In this document: piece by piece, positions 8,549 through 18,326 of the stretch
How positions within the stretch are numbered: the first letter of the stretch is position 1
Layout of the letters: each line of letters opens with the position of its first letter
Assembly (NCBI RefSeq): GCF_000768675.1
Contig: NZ_AVPI01000045.1
Location: 97,666-161,665, forward strand
Direction of reading: 5' to 3'
From: Knoellia flava TL1
GTDB taxonomy: Bacteria > Actinomycetota > Actinomycetes > Actinomycetales > Dermatophilaceae
Length of the DNA stretch: 64,000 bases
Notes under the pieces: generated by a model
The model's database searches: none
Told to the model about the DNA's origin: nothing
The model's input: only the letters and a program-made list of their open reading frames with translations
Translations under genes and position numbers: made by a program

Positions 8549-8602
8549 TCAGCCCCTGGGGTGTGCGGGGCAGGAGCGCCGTGTCGTGGTCACCATTGCC
8601 AT
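8549..8602 (-). CDS. possible 17-codon leader peptide
   Basis: The frame MAMVTTTRRSCPAHPRG ends just before the 16-bp hairpin. A seven-codon frame, MCKGWQW, begins at 8613 with GGAGG 8-12 nt upstream and ends at 8590, overlapping the start of the 17-codon frame by 13 nt. The good ribosome site belongs to the seven-codon frame; the longer one could be reached by translational coupling. Coding status is unproven. Confidence 0.3.
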   Translation of the reverse strand: MAMVTTTRRSCPAHPRG

Positions 8603-8761
8603 CCCTTGCACATGTGGACACCTCCGAAAGGCTCTGTCGCATCGCCGGCTGTCCCCCAACGGTAGGACGGGCGGGGTCGGGGAGTCCGGAAGTGCAATGA
8701 CCATCTCTGTAGGGTCATTCGGTCGCAGTCCGCGGATGGCTCGCACGCTGTCGGACATCCG

Positions 8762-9424
8762 TCAACGCGTGTGCCACATCTCCTTGGCGACCGCGATCTG
8801 CTCGCGGATTCCGGCCATGAGCACGTCGGTGACCTCGCGCGCCGCAGCGTCGTCGTCGCGTCCGAGCCAGGGAGACAGGTCGAGCGCCGGCCCCACGGAG
8901 AGGCACGCCGTGTGCCGGTGCCAGATGTGCTCGGTGCCCTGCCGCGGTCCCCACGTCCCGACCGGGATGACCGGCGCCTCCGGGTGGCGCAGGGCGAGTC
9001 GCGCGGCACCGGTCCGGGCGGGACCCGGCATCCCGTCGGGCTCGGTCGTGAGCCGACCCTCCGGGTAGAGCGCGACCAGGTGACCCTTGTCGAGGTGGTC
9101 GGACGCGAGGTCGAGGGCCGCGGCGGCCGACGTCGTCCCGCGCGCCACGGGGATCTGGCCCGTCGCCCGCGCGAGCATGCCCACCCCCGGCCAGCCGAAG
9201 ACCTCCTGCATCGCGAGGAAGTGCGGGAAGCGCCGGTGGCCGATCGCCACCCGGGCGACCGCGAGCGGGTCGGTCATCGTCAGGTGGTTCGCGACGAGGA
9301 TGACCGGGCCGGTCCGCGGCACCGACCCCATCGTCCGGAACCGCACCCGGTGGGCAAGCCCGGCCGCCGCCCACACGAGGGCGAACCCGGCCGCGTTCTT
9401 CACGTGCTGGCGCGGTGTGGGCAT
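8762..9424 (-). CDS. 1-acyl-glycerol-3-phosphate acyltransferase family protein
   Basis: 220 aa PlsC-like enzyme. The catalytic HX4D motif is NHLTMTD (His47, Asp52), and the substrate-binding motif is YPEGRLT. It should transfer acyl chains from acyl-CoA or acyl-ACP to a lysophospholipid-type acceptor at the cytoplasmic membrane. There is no long hydrophobic segment beyond the N-terminal AAGFALVWAAAGLA. It overlaps the upstream thioesterase by one nucleotide, so the two are co-transcribed and may act in the same acyl-CoA route. Confidence 0.88.
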   Translation of the reverse strand: MPTPRQHVKNAAGFALVWAAAGLAHRVRFRTMGSVPRTGPVILVANHLTMTDPLAVARVAIGHRRFPHFLAMQEVFGWPGVGMLARATGQIPVARGTTSAAAALDLASDHLDKGHLVALYPEGRLTTEPDGMPGPARTGAARLALRHPEAPVIPVGTWGPRQGTEHIWHRHTACLSVGPALDLSPWLGRDDDAAAREVTDVLMAGIREQIAVAKEMWHTR

Positions 9425-9798
9425 CAGAGCCGGCCGAGGAAGCGGTCGACGTCGACGACGACCCGGGTCACCTCACCGGTCGCGACGACCTTCCCGTCCG
9501 TATGCCGTCCGGTCACCCGGAAGCGGTGGAGGCGGCCATCGCTGTGCACCGGGTCCGCTCCGACGACGACCTGGACGCCAACGGGGGAGGCGGCGGAGTG
9601 CTCCAGCGTGACCCGCGTGCCCACGCTCGTGCGGCCTTCGCCGACGACGGGTTCGAGCGCTGCGCACGTCGCCGCCTCGAGCCAGGCGAGCAGGCGTGGC
9701 GTCGCGAGGACCGGGAGGCTGCCCGACCCGAGCGCCACGGCGGTGTCGTCCTCGCCGACGACGAAGACGAGCTCGGACGGCGTGGGGCGTGTGCTCAT
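9424..9798 (-). CDS. hotdog-fold thioesterase, FlK-like
   Basis: 124 aa, a single hotdog domain. The pattern FVVGEDDTAVALGSGSLPVLATPRLLAWLEAAT followed by VGTRVTLEHSAASPVG matches the fluoroacetyl-CoA-specific thioesterase-like family, with the Thr/Ser-Glu-His region intact (LEHSAA). Its physiological substrate is probably an ordinary acyl-CoA; fluoroacetate resistance should not be assumed. The stop shares one base with the start of the acyltransferase downstream. Confidence 0.8.
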   Translation of the reverse strand: MSTRPTPSELVFVVGEDDTAVALGSGSLPVLATPRLLAWLEAATCAALEPVVGEGRTSVGTRVTLEHSAASPVGVQVVVGADPVHSDGRLHRFRVTGRHTDGKVVATGEVTRVVVDVDRFLGRL

Positions 9799-9903
9799 GG
9801 GGCCCAGTCAAGCAACGACGGGAGCCGGGCCGCATGAGGACGCGACCTCAGTCCGCGCGAGTACTCATGTCGCACGTGCCGTCAGGTCTCACGGCCTCGC
9901 GTC

Positions 9904-11103
9904 TCAGGGCCTGTCGAGCTCGTCGAGGGTGAGCAGGACGAGGGCGGCGGTCCAGAGCAGGGGTGCCGGACCCGCAGGGCTACCCGATCGGTTGACCTTC
10001 TCGGGCAGCGACCCCCACGGCGTGCGATGACCGTCGAGCCAGCCGAGCCAGCGTTCGGCGGTCCTCTCGCGCCCCGACGCAGCTGCGGTGTAGGCGACGA
10101 GCGCGGTCTCCGGGGTCCACGACGTGCCGTCCTGCTTCCAGTCCGCGCCCGGGGCGAGGCCGCCGGAGGACCGCGCGGCGTCGCGCTGGTAGGCGAGCCA
10201 GCGCTTCGTCGTCCGCTCGTCCTCCGGTCCGAAGGGCGGCATGAGCATCGCGACGGCCGCGTCGAGACCTCCGCGGTCGCCGAAGCGCTCGAGCGATGGC
10301 CCCATCGACTCGTGGACCCGAGACTCGAGCCGCTTGGCCGCCTGCCCGGCGACCCAGCGCTCGGCGGCCGGGCCGTGGTCGGCGGTGGCCCGCAGACCGG
10401 CCAGCATCGGCGCGACCGTCCCCAGCGAGGTCTGGCCGACGGGGATCTCCCAGTAGTCCGGTGACGGTGGGGGCAGCAGCCACCCGCTCGACGTCAGCCT
10501 CAGCACGTTCATGAGACACGTGGAGCGCAGCGGCCCGGCGGACTCCGGCAGCGCGGCGTCGCTCATCGACCCGATGGCCCAGAGCACCCAGCCGCACCCG
10601 TCCGACTGCGGTCCGCGCGGGTCCACGACGACCCGCTGGCCGTTGAGGAGGTAGCGGGCGTCGAAACCCTGCTGGGCGTCGAACGGCAGGCGTGCGATGA
10701 AGTCGATGACGGCCCGCGCCTCGGCCGCGTGCCCGGTGCGGTCGAGCGCGAGGGCGATGAAGGCGCCGTCGCGCGGCCAGAAGTAGTCCCACCGGTCGGC
10801 CGCGCCCGCGGCAGGAGCCCGGCCCGAGTCGAGGCCGCCCATTGCCTGGTGCAGGTCGATGAGCGCCCAGCGGCTCATCGACTCCCACTCGGTGCCCTCG
10901 CCCGGCACGGTCCCGAGCTCGACCCACTCCCGCGCGGCCCGCACGAGCGACGCCCCGCGCGGGTCACCGTCCCCGATCCGGTAGTGCGGAGGGGTGGCGA
11001 GCTGCGGCTCGGCCCACACGTCCTCGGTGCCGGCGCGCGTCCCGCACGCCGCGAGCAGGGCGCAGCACAGCGCCAGCACGACGGCACGCACTCCACGTCG
11101 CAC
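9904..11103 (-). CDS. lipoprotein with GH15/glucoamylase-like six-hairpin domain
   Basis: 399 aa. The start is GTG 11103, chosen because GAGGAGG lies 10 nt upstream and the product then opens with a perfect lipoprotein signal (VVLALCCALLAACG). The barrel region contains RWDYFWPRDGAFIALAL, the conserved first-helix segment of glycoside hydrolase 15 and related (alpha/alpha)6 enzymes, and later DGTSWTPETALVAYTAA. The usual second catalytic Glu is not obvious; SWTPETA is a candidate. Likely an exported enzyme acting on a cell-envelope glycan or glucan. It is monocistronic and divergent from a GNAT gene. Confidence 0.75.
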   Translation of the reverse strand: MRRGVRAVVLALCCALLAACGTRAGTEDVWAEPQLATPPHYRIGDGDPRGASLVRAAREWVELGTVPGEGTEWESMSRWALIDLHQAMGGLDSGRAPAAGAADRWDYFWPRDGAFIALALDRTGHAAEARAVIDFIARLPFDAQQGFDARYLLNGQRVVVDPRGPQSDGCGWVLWAIGSMSDAALPESAGPLRSTCLMNVLRLTSSGWLLPPPSPDYWEIPVGQTSLGTVAPMLAGLRATADHGPAAERWVAGQAAKRLESRVHESMGPSLERFGDRGGLDAAVAMLMPPFGPEDERTTKRWLAYQRDAARSSGGLAPGADWKQDGTSWTPETALVAYTAAASGRERTAERWLGWLDGHRTPWGSLPEKVNRSGSPAGPAPLLWTAALVLLTLDELDRP

Positions 11104-11267
11104 GCCTGCCCACCTCCTCGCGAACGGTCCCGGCGAACCTAGCCCGATCCGGTGGAGGTTGTCCTGCGAACGGGGCGCAGGCCCACGCAAGGGACGGGCC
11201 GGCATACGGGCTTCGGTCTGTATGCCGGCCACGCACCGCCCACCTCGTCTCACCTAGGCTCCCGCGC

Positions 11268-11984
11268 ATGGTGGACGTCAACGAGTTCGGCCTGCCCGTC
11301 GGCGCCCTGGTGCCGGGGTGGGAGGAGCGGCCCGCGCCGGGCGCAGTGGTGCTGGAGGGGCGCTACGTGCGGGTCGTCCCCCTCGACTCCGTGCACTACT
11401 CCGACCTCTTCGACGCGGTGTGCGGGCCGGAGGACGGCGGGCTCTGGACCTACCGGCCGATCCCGCGCCCGACGTCGCTCGCCGCGCTGTGGATGCACTT
11501 GGCGGCCGGCGTCGACGACCCTGCCGCGGTCGCCTTCGCCTTCGTGCCGCTCGAGGGCGAACGCGCGGGCCGGGCGACCGGGATCGCGCACTACACGCGC
11601 ATCGACCCGCGCACCGGCCAGATCGAGGTCGCCGGAGTGCTCCACGGCGCGGGCCTTCAACGCACTCGCGCGGCCACGGAGGCGATCTCGCTGCTCATGC
11701 GGCACGCCTTCGACGACCTCGGCTACCGCCGCTTCGAGTGGAAGTGCGACAGCCTCAACGAGCCGTCGCGCCGCGCCGCCGCACGCCTCGGGTTCACCTA
11801 CGAGGGGCGGTTCCGCAACCACATGGTCACGCAGGGGCGCAACCGCGACACCGACTGGTTCTCGGTGACGAGCGAGGAGTGGCCGGCTGTCCGCGCGCGG
11901 CACGAGGCGTGGCTCGACCCGGCGAACTTCGACGACGAGGGCCGCCAGCGCAGCCAACTCAGCCCTCGGACGGGTCGAGAGTAG
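11268..11984 (+). CDS. GNAT N-acetyltransferase (RimJ/RimL-like)
   Basis: 238 aa. RimJ/L-type signatures are visible: EGRYVRVVPLDSVHYSDLF near the N-terminus, TGIAHYTRIDPRTGQIEVAGVLHGAGLQRT... in place of the acetyl-CoA loop, RFEWKCDSLNEPSRRAAARLGFTYEG, and FRNHMVTQGRNRDTDWFS. Such enzymes acetylate N-termini or small amines; the target is unknown. TAGGCT (11255-11260) lies 7 nt before ATG, indicating a leaderless mRNA. The stop codon lies inside the left arm of a 24-bp inverted repeat. Confidence 0.87.
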   Translation: MVDVNEFGLPVGALVPGWEERPAPGAVVLEGRYVRVVPLDSVHYSDLFDAVCGPEDGGLWTYRPIPRPTSLAALWMHLAAGVDDPAAVAFAFVPLEGERAGRATGIAHYTRIDPRTGQIEVAGVLHGAGLQRTRAATEAISLLMRHAFDDLGYRRFEWKCDSLNEPSRRAAARLGFTYEGRFRNHMVTQGRNRDTDWFSVTSEEWPAVRARHEAWLDPANFDDEGRQRSQLSPRTGRE

Positions 11985-12034
11985 AGAGAGTCCCGCCCCA
12001 GGTCGCTGGAGGCGGGACTCTCTCTACTCTCGAC
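11974..12034. terminator. 24-bp perfect bidirectional terminator hairpin
   Basis: Arms 11974-11997 and 12011-12034 are perfectly complementary, with a 13-nt loop. It lies between the convergent GNAT and ppa genes, overlaps the GNAT stop codon and ends 22 bp from the ppa stop. It should serve both strands. Confidence 0.85.
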
Positions 12035-12055
12035 GGCTTCGCCGCCGCAAGGGCG

Positions 12056-12691
12056 TCAGTCGTTCGAGTCGCTGAGGGGCTTCTCCTTGGTGGCGAGCTC
12101 CTCCTTGGCCTTGGCGGCCGCGTGGGCGTGCTCCTCCTCGGTGCGGGCCGCGGAGGTCGCGTGCGCGGCGTCGTGGCCGGCCGGCATGCGCCAGCGGGCG
12201 GTCGAGACCCCGGCCTCCTTGGCGCGGGCGATCGCCTCGTTGACGGTGCGCTCCGCGTCCTCGCGGCCGGCCCAGTGGGCGCCCTCGACCGACTTGCCCG
12301 GCTCGAGGTCCTTGTAGGTCTCGAAGAAGTGCTGGATCTCGAGGCGGTCGAACTCGCTGATGTGCTCGAGCTCGGTGATGTGCGCCTTGCGCGGGTCGCC
12401 CGCGGGGATGCAGAGGATCTTGTCGTCGCCGCCGGCCTCGTCGCGCATGTGGAACATGCCGATGGGGCGCGCCCGCACGAGGCAGCCGGGCCAGGTCGGC
12501 TCGTCGAGCAGCACGAGCGCGTCGAGCGGGTCGCCGTCCTCGCCGAGGCTCTCCTCGACGTAGCCGTAGTCCGACGGGTAGGCCATCGACGTGAAGAGCA
12601 TCCGGTCGAGCCGGATGCGCCCGGTCTCGTGGTCGACCTCGTACTTGTTGCGGTGACCCTTGGGGATCTCGATGGTGACGTCGAACTCCAC
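12056..12691 (-). CDS. ppa: inorganic pyrophosphatase with Ala/Lys/Glu-rich C-terminal tail
   Basis: 211 aa; hydrolyses PPi to drive biosynthetic reactions. The family I signature [15 protein letters not shown] is present, with [13 protein letters not shown] upstream and the [10 protein letters not shown] segment. The catalytic domain ends near residue 165. About 45 further residues ([26 protein letters not shown]...) form an unusual low-complexity charged helix-like tail. GTG 12691 is chosen for AGAAGG upstream and the family's standard start [12 protein letters not shown]. It is convergent with the GNAT gene and divergent from dacB. Confidence 0.95.
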   Translation of the reverse strand: MEFDVTIEIPKGHRNKYEVDHETGRIRLDRMLFTSMAYPSDYGYVEESLGEDGDPLDALVLLDEPTWPGCLVRARPIGMFHMRDEAGGDDKILCIPAGDPRKAHITELEHISEFDRLEIQHFFETYKDLEPGKSVEGAHWAGREDAERTVNEAIARAKEAGVSTARWRMPAGHDAAHATSAARTEEEHAHAAAKAKEELATKEKPLSDSND

Positions 12692-12782
12692 GGTGGTGGC
12701 CTTCTTTCGGATGGGTATGGATGACCTACGCTCGGGGACCAGTGTCCCGTATGAGCGGAGGGGCGCCAACGAAAGGGGTCCG

Positions 12783-14231
12783 ATGCGACGGGCGGTTGTG
12801 GCGGGGGTCACGCTCATCCTCCTCGGCGCCACCGGCTACGCGACCGCCGACGTCCTCGACGTCGCTCCCGGCATCCTCACCCGCGACGGTGCGACCGTCG
12901 CTCCTCCGACCCCCACGGGCTCCGCGACCGCCTCGCCGGCATGGGCCGCGCTGCCCAGCCCTGCGCCCTCGCCGACGTCGGCCTCGCCCAGCCCGTCGGC
13001 GACCGTCCCGCCGCCCTCCGGCGCCGCGCTCGCCAAGGCTCTCGGCGCCATCGTCAAGGACCCGTGGCTGGGTCCCAGCGTCGGCGTGAGCGTGCGCGAC
13101 GGTGAGACCGGCGAAGAGCTGTATGCCGTCTCGCCGAGTGCCGCTCGCGCCCCCGCCTCGACGCTCAAGGTCCTCAGCGCCTTCGCCGTCACCTCGCACC
13201 TCGACCTCGACGCCCGCATGACGACGAAGGTCGTCACCGGCGCCACCCCGAGCGAGGTGGTCCTCGTCGCGGGAGGCGACACCCTCCTCGGCACGGGCGC
13301 GTCCGACCCCACGACGGTCGAGGGCCATGCCGGCGTCGCGACGCTGGCCGACGAGGTGGCGCGGTCGCTCGACGAGCGCGGCGCCGGAGCGGTGACCCTG
13401 CGGGTCGACGCGACCTATGCAGCGGGTCCTCGCTACCCCGCGACGTGGAAGAAGGAGGACATCGCCGCCGGCTTCACCCAGTCGGTGTCGATGCTCGACC
13501 TCGTCTCGCAGCGCGCAGGGGGCGGCAGGGCCGCACCGCCCGTACCCGAGGCCGGCGTCGCCGCCGCCCTCGCGAAAGCCCTCACCGCCCGCGGCCACGC
13601 GACGACGGTGGCGCCGCTCAGCGGCCACGGCACACCGGCCCCCGCTGGTGCCACCGAGCTCGGTGCCGTCGAGTCCGCGACCTACGCCGAGCACCTCGGC
13701 TTCGCCCTGCAGCACAGCGACAACGCCCTCACCGAGAACCTCGTCCGCCAGGCCATGGTCGCCGCGGGCGCGTCGCCCGCGGCGCCGCTCGGGCCGCCCC
13801 AGTTCGTCGTGAAGACCCTGGCCGACGCGGGCGTGCCGACGACGGGCCTGCGCCTGCTCGACACGAGCGGGCTGTCCCCGGGCCAGACCGCGACGGCGAC
13901 CGTGATGGCCGACGTCCTGGCGCTCGCGACGAGCGGCAAGGACGACGACTTCCTCCGGGCGGTCGCGAGCCTGCCCGTGGCCGGGCTCAACGGGAGCCTC
14001 TCCGACCGCTACCGCGGCAAGGAGACCAAGGCCGTGGCCGGCATACCGAGGGCCAAGACCGGCACGCTCAAGGGGATCTCGAGCCTCGCCGGGACGACCG
14101 TGGACGCCGACGGGCACGTGCTCGTCTTCGCCGTCCTGGCCGATCGTGTGCCAGCCTCGTCGGGAACGCTGGGCGCACGCGCGGCGTTGGATCGCTTCGT
14201 CACCGCGCTCACCCTGTGCGGATGTCACTGA
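12783..14231 (+). CDS. dacB: D-alanyl-D-alanine carboxypeptidase/endopeptidase (PBP4 type)
   Basis: 482 aa class C low-molecular-weight penicillin-binding protein that trims peptidoglycan peptides outside the membrane. The three active-site motifs are S126-T-L-K129, S312-D-N and K425-T-G. An N-terminal hydrophobic segment ([16 protein letters not shown]) acts as signal or anchor and is followed by a Pro/Ser/Ala/Thr-rich linker of about 60 residues. The start ATG 12783 has AAAGGGG upstream. It is followed 14 bp later by the DUF2342 gene and then tilS, a conserved actinobacterial order. Confidence 0.95.
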   Translation: MRRAVVAGVTLILLGATGYATADVLDVAPGILTRDGATVAPPTPTGSATASPAWAALPSPAPSPTSASPSPSATVPPPSGAALAKALGAIVKDPWLGPSVGVSVRDGETGEELYAVSPSAARAPASTLKVLSAFAVTSHLDLDARMTTKVVTGATPSEVVLVAGGDTLLGTGASDPTTVEGHAGVATLADEVARSLDERGAGAVTLRVDATYAAGPRYPATWKKEDIAAGFTQSVSMLDLVSQRAGGGRAAPPVPEAGVAAALAKALTARGHATTVAPLSGHGTPAPAGATELGAVESATYAEHLGFALQHSDNALTENLVRQAMVAAGASPAAPLGPPQFVVKTLADAGVPTTGLRLLDTSGLSPGQTATATVMADVLALATSGKDDDFLRAVASLPVAGLNGSLSDRYRGKETKAVAGIPRAKTGTLKGISSLAGTTVDADGHVLVFAVLADRVPASSGTLGARAALDRFVTALTLCGCH

Positions 14232-14245
14232 GCCGAGGAGGCCAC

Positions 14246-15298
14246 GTGAGCAACAGCTACGTCGACTGGGAGTTCGCCAAGACCACCGGGCGGACGCTCG
14301 TCAACGCCGGACCGAGCGTGTCCGCCGACGAGGCCGCCGCCGAGGTGGGCGCGATCCGCGAGGCCGCCCGCAAGGCGCACGGCCCGGTCGCGGAGACCTC
14401 GCAGCTCCGCACGCCGGACGACGCGCCCGAGGCACTCGTCGTCGACCGCCCGACGTGGATCGCGATGAACGCCGACTCGATGGGCGCGATGCTCAACCCG
14501 GCGTTCGAGCAGATCCTCACCAAGCGCGGGCCCGAGGCCGCACCGAGCGGGCTCGGCGCCGCCATCGGCGGCAAGGTCACCGGTGCCGAGGCGGGTGCGC
14601 TGCTCGCCTTCATGTCGAGCAAGGTTCTCGGGCAGTACGACCTCGCCCCCGGCGGCACCCCTTCGCTCCTGCTCGTCGCCCCCAACCTGCTCCAGGTGCA
14701 GCGCGAGCTCGACGTGGACGCCGCCGACTTCCGCGCGTGGGTGTGCATGCACGAGGAGACCCACCGCGTGCAGTTCACCGCCGTGCCGTGGCTGCGCGAC
14801 CACATGGTCGCCGAGGCGCGCACGCTCGCGACCGAGATGGCGCCCGACCAGGACCGTCTCCAGGAGCTGACGAAGACGCTGCGCGAGAAGCTGCCCGAGG
14901 CCTTCACGAGCGGGTCGAGCGGCATCACCGACCTCGTCATGACGGCCGAGCAGCGCGAGAAGCTCGCCGAGCTCACCGCCGTCATGTCGCTCCTCGAGGG
15001 CCACGCCGACGTCGTCATGGACGACGTGGGCCCGGCCCACATCCCCACGGTCTCCGAGATCCGCGCGAAGTTCACCGAGCGCCGCAAGGGAGCCGGGGCG
15101 CTCGACAAGCTGCTCCGCCGGCTCCTGGGGCTCGAGGCCAAGATGCGCCAGTACCGCGACGGCGCCGCCTTCGTCCGCGGTGTGCAGGAGCGTGTCGGCG
15201 TCGAGGGCTTCAACGCCGTCTGGACCTCGCCCGAGACGCTGCCGCGCCCGCTCGAGATCACCGACCCCGCTGCCTGGGTCACCCGCGTCCACGGCTGA
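14246..15298 (+). CDS. zinc-dependent metalloprotease-like protein (DUF2342)
   Basis: 350 aa. The HExxH motif occurs as CMHEETHRVQF about residue 170, and LEGHADVVMDDVG contains a likely third ligand region. The family (sometimes annotated coenzyme F420 biosynthesis-associated) is widespread in Actinomycetota, usually next to dacB and tilS as here; its substrate is unknown. No signal peptide is visible, so it is probably cytoplasmic. GTG 14246 has GAGGAGG upstream. Confidence 0.9.
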   Translation: MSNSYVDWEFAKTTGRTLVNAGPSVSADEAAAEVGAIREAARKAHGPVAETSQLRTPDDAPEALVVDRPTWIAMNADSMGAMLNPAFEQILTKRGPEAAPSGLGAAIGGKVTGAEAGALLAFMSSKVLGQYDLAPGGTPSLLLVAPNLLQVQRELDVDAADFRAWVCMHEETHRVQFTAVPWLRDHMVAEARTLATEMAPDQDRLQELTKTLREKLPEAFTSGSSGITDLVMTAEQREKLAELTAVMSLLEGHADVVMDDVGPAHIPTVSEIRAKFTERRKGAGALDKLLRRLLGLEAKMRQYRDGAAFVRGVQERVGVEGFNAVWTSPETLPRPLEITDPAAWVTRVHG

Positions 15299-15306
15299 AC
15301 CTCCCC

Positions 15307-16272
15307 GTGAGTGGTCCGCACCCGTCGACGGCGACGATCCGGTATGCCGTCCGCTCGACGCTCGCGGACCTCGCACCCGGTGACGTCGTCCTCGTCGCGT
15401 GCAGCGGCGGGGGTGACTCGATGGCGCTCGCCGAGGCCGTCGCCCACGAGCAGCGGCACGCGTCCTGGCGCGGGGGAGCCGTCGTCGTCGACCACGGCCT
15501 GCAGCCCGGGTCCGACGACGTCGCGGCTCGCGCGGCCGGCTGGCTGCGCGACCTCGGTCTCGACCCGGTCCTCGTCGAGCGAGTCACGGTGTCCGACACC
15601 GGGTCCGGGCTGGAGGCGGCGGCGCGCGACGGCCGCCACGCGGCGCTCGACGCGGTCGCCGAGCGCGTCGGCGCGGCCGTCGTCCTCCTCGGCCACACCC
15701 TCGACGACCAGGCCGAGCAGGTGCTGCTCGGGCTCGTTCGCGGGTCCGGTGCCCGCTCCCTCGCCGGTATGCCGGCCGCCCGCGACCGCGTCCGCCGTCC
15801 CCTCCTCGGCGTGACCCGGGCGCAGTGCCGCGAGTCGTGCGAGGCCGAGGGCGTGCCGTGGTGGGACGACCCGATGAACGACGACCCGGCGTTCACGCGC
15901 GTGCGGGCCCGGCGTGCGGTCGCCGACCTCGAGGCGGACCTCGGGCCGGGCGTCGCGGCCAGCCTCGCCCGCTCGGCCGACCAGCTCCGGGAGGACGCCG
16001 ACCTCCTCGACGCGCTCGCGGACTCGGCGGTGCGGGAGCTCGGTCCCGGCCCGTGGGCGGCCGCCGACCTCATGGCCCTGCCCCGACCTGTCCGCACCCG
16101 TGTGTGGCGCCGGCTCCTCGTCGCGGCAGGTGCGCCGGCGGGGCAGGTGGGCACACGGCATACGGAGGCCTGCGACGCACTGCTCACGCGGTGGCGAGGG
16201 CAGGGTCCACTCCACCTCCCGGGCGACCTGAGGGCCGTCCGCGCGGGTGGCACGGTCACGCTCTCGCACTGA
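15307..16272 (+). CDS. tilS: tRNA(Ile)-lysidine synthetase
   Basis: 321 aa. The PP-loop ATPase motif SGGGDS is at residues 33-38, followed by VVDHGLQPGSDDVA, GHTLDDQAEQVLLGLVRGSG and the NDDPAFTRVRARR signature. It attaches lysine to C34 of tRNA-Ile(CAU) so that AUA is read correctly; it is essential in most bacteria. It lies 8 bp after the DUF2342 stop. The C-terminal substrate-binding region is short, as is common in actinobacterial versions. Confidence 0.95.
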   Translation: MSGPHPSTATIRYAVRSTLADLAPGDVVLVACSGGGDSMALAEAVAHEQRHASWRGGAVVVDHGLQPGSDDVAARAAGWLRDLGLDPVLVERVTVSDTGSGLEAAARDGRHAALDAVAERVGAAVVLLGHTLDDQAEQVLLGLVRGSGARSLAGMPAARDRVRRPLLGVTRAQCRESCEAEGVPWWDDPMNDDPAFTRVRARRAVADLEADLGPGVAASLARSADQLREDADLLDALADSAVRELGPGPWAAADLMALPRPVRTRVWRRLLVAAGAPAGQVGTRHTEACDALLTRWRGQGPLHLPGDLRAVRAGGTVTLSH

Positions 16273-16276
16273 CCCG

Positions 16277-16687
16277 TCAGAGCGCGGCGACCGCCCCGGC
16301 CGCACCGACGACGGCGCCGATCAGCCTCAGCCGGTCGACGCCGAGGAGGCGGCGGACGAGCCCTTCGTCGTGACCCCTACCGAGGCGGCCGTGCAGCGGC
16401 GCGGCCCCGACGGCCGTGAGCAGCATCGACCACCCGGCGCCGGCTGCCGCGACGAGCGTTCCGATGCTCACAGGGCCCGCGAGCAGTGCCGCGGCGACGG
16501 CGGCCAGGAGCCCGACGTAGACGACGGCCACGACGGGCGTGATCCGGCGCGAGTGGGCGTCGTGCGCCCGGGCCCATCGCCCGGGCCCGACGTCGGCGAG
16601 CGCGGGATAGACGACGAGGGTGACGGTGAGCTGGAAGCCGAGGTGCGCGCCGCTGGCGAGGACGAGCCAGCTCGCCGCACCCGTCAT
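16277..16687 (-). CDS. four-helix membrane protein, function unknown
   Basis: 136 aa with four hydrophobic segments: WLVLASGAHLGFQLTVTLVVY, ITPVVAVVYVGLLAAVAAALL, IGTLVAAAGAGWSMLLTAVG and LIGAVVGAAGAVAAL. The RWARAHDAHSRRITP stretch between helices 1 and 2 recalls DUF1772-type small integral proteins, but this is weak. Its ATG overlaps the stop of the upstream SDR gene (ATGA), so both are one transcript, convergent with tilS with only 4 bp between the stops. Confidence 0.7.
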   Translation of the reverse strand: MTGAASWLVLASGAHLGFQLTVTLVVYPALADVGPGRWARAHDAHSRRITPVVAVVYVGLLAAVAAALLAGPVSIGTLVAAAGAGWSMLLTAVGAAPLHGRLGRGHDEGLVRRLLGVDRLRLIGAVVGAAGAVAAL

Positions 16688-17388
16688 CGGGGAGGCTTCC
16701 CGAACGCCTCCGCGGGGAGGTCGAGCTCACCGTCGGCGAGCGCGTCCACGATCCTCCGGGCGACGTCCTCGGGCCGGTGGCCGGTCGGAAGCCTCGGAGC
16801 CTGTCCGCTGAGGGGCCGGTCCGCGAGCCCGGTCTCGGTGTGTGGCGGGCGGATGTCGTGCACGTCGACCCGGGCCCGGCGGAGCTCGGTGCGCAGCGCG
16901 ATGGCGACCGCGCTCATCGCGGCCTTGCTCGCCGAGTAGGCGACCATGCCGGGCAGCGGGCGCTCGGCGACGACCGCGCTGACGAGCGCGACGAAGCCGC
17001 GCGACTCCTCGAGCATCGGGAGCAGACGCCGGAGCAGGATGAGCGGTCCGACGACGTTGGTGAGGAAGAGCTCCTCGATGACCGCGTCGGGGGTGTCGAC
17101 GAGCGGGCCGAAGGCGACGACCCCCGCCGCGTCGACGACGCCGTCGAGGCCGCCGAGGTGCTCGGTGGCGGCCTCGGCCACGCTCTCGCCGGCCGCGGCG
17201 TCGGCGATGTCCGTGACGACGACCGTCGGTGCACCGTCGAGCCCGACGTCCGCCAGGCGGCGGGCGTCCCGGCCCACGAGGAGCACCCGTGCGCCTCGTC
17301 CGGCCAGCTCGCGGGCGAGGAGCGAGCCGAGGGCGCCGCTCGCGCCGACGACGGCCACGCGTGCACCGGACAGGTCTCGAGCCGTCAT
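16684..17388 (-). CDS. short-chain dehydrogenase/reductase
   Basis: 234 aa classical SDR. The NAD(P) motif is VGASGALG, the active site SxnYxxxK is represented by [19 protein letters not shown], and DAAGVV matches the NNAG-type motif. Substrate unknown. Upstream TATCGT lies 6 nt before ATG on the coding strand (17395-17400), suggesting a leaderless message. It forms a two-gene unit with the membrane protein and is divergent from hpt. Confidence 0.88.
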   Translation of the reverse strand: MTARDLSGARVAVVGASGALGSLLARELAGRGARVLLVGRDARRLADVGLDGAPTVVVTDIADAAAGESVAEAATEHLGGLDGVVDAAGVVAFGPLVDTPDAVIEELFLTNVVGPLILLRRLLPMLEESRGFVALVSAVVAERPLPGMVAYSASKAAMSAVAIALRTELRRARVDVHDIRPPHTETGLADRPLSGQAPRLPTGHRPEDVARRIVDALADGELDLPAEAFGKPPR

Positions 17389-17513
17389 GGCCCGACGATA
17401 GACCGGCACCGGGCCGCTGCCCGGGGACGGTGACGGGTCCCGGCTGTCCCTCGACCCCGCCCGTCCGGTTGACTGGCCCTGACGGACCGTCGACACGAGA
17501 GGGAGAAGGCACC

Positions 17514-18065
<552 letters not shown>

Positions 18066-18075
18066 CCCCAGCGGG

Positions 18076-18147
18076 ACTGATTGCCCGTTCGCGCTCATCT
18101 CGAGAAGGCGCGGCTTCGGAAGGTCGGCGCGAACGGGCAATCAGTCA
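18076..18147 (+). terminator. 20-bp perfect inverted repeat after hpt
   Basis: Arms 18076-18095 and 18128-18147 match perfectly and enclose a 32-nt loop. It begins 11 bp after the hpt stop and separates hpt from the ftsH promoter region (TAGCGT -10-like at 18237-18242). Confidence 0.75.
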
Positions 18148-18326
18148 CAGGTGCAGCCGCAAGGAGCCCGGAACACGCGGCATACGCCGGTCGTTGTTCG
18201 GTCGGACGCACCCGGGACCGGAAGGACCGTCACGGGTAGCGTGTGTACCCAGCCAGTGACGCGCGAGCGTGCACGGATGAGCTCGTTGATCAGGAGGACG
18301 TGGGGCCACCGGCCTCATTCACATTC

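Noticed and set aside
18243..18326. Upstream extension of FtsH to 18243
   Set aside because: It would add 28 polar residues absent from the family, ahead of the first membrane helix, and begins at the predicted transcription start region.
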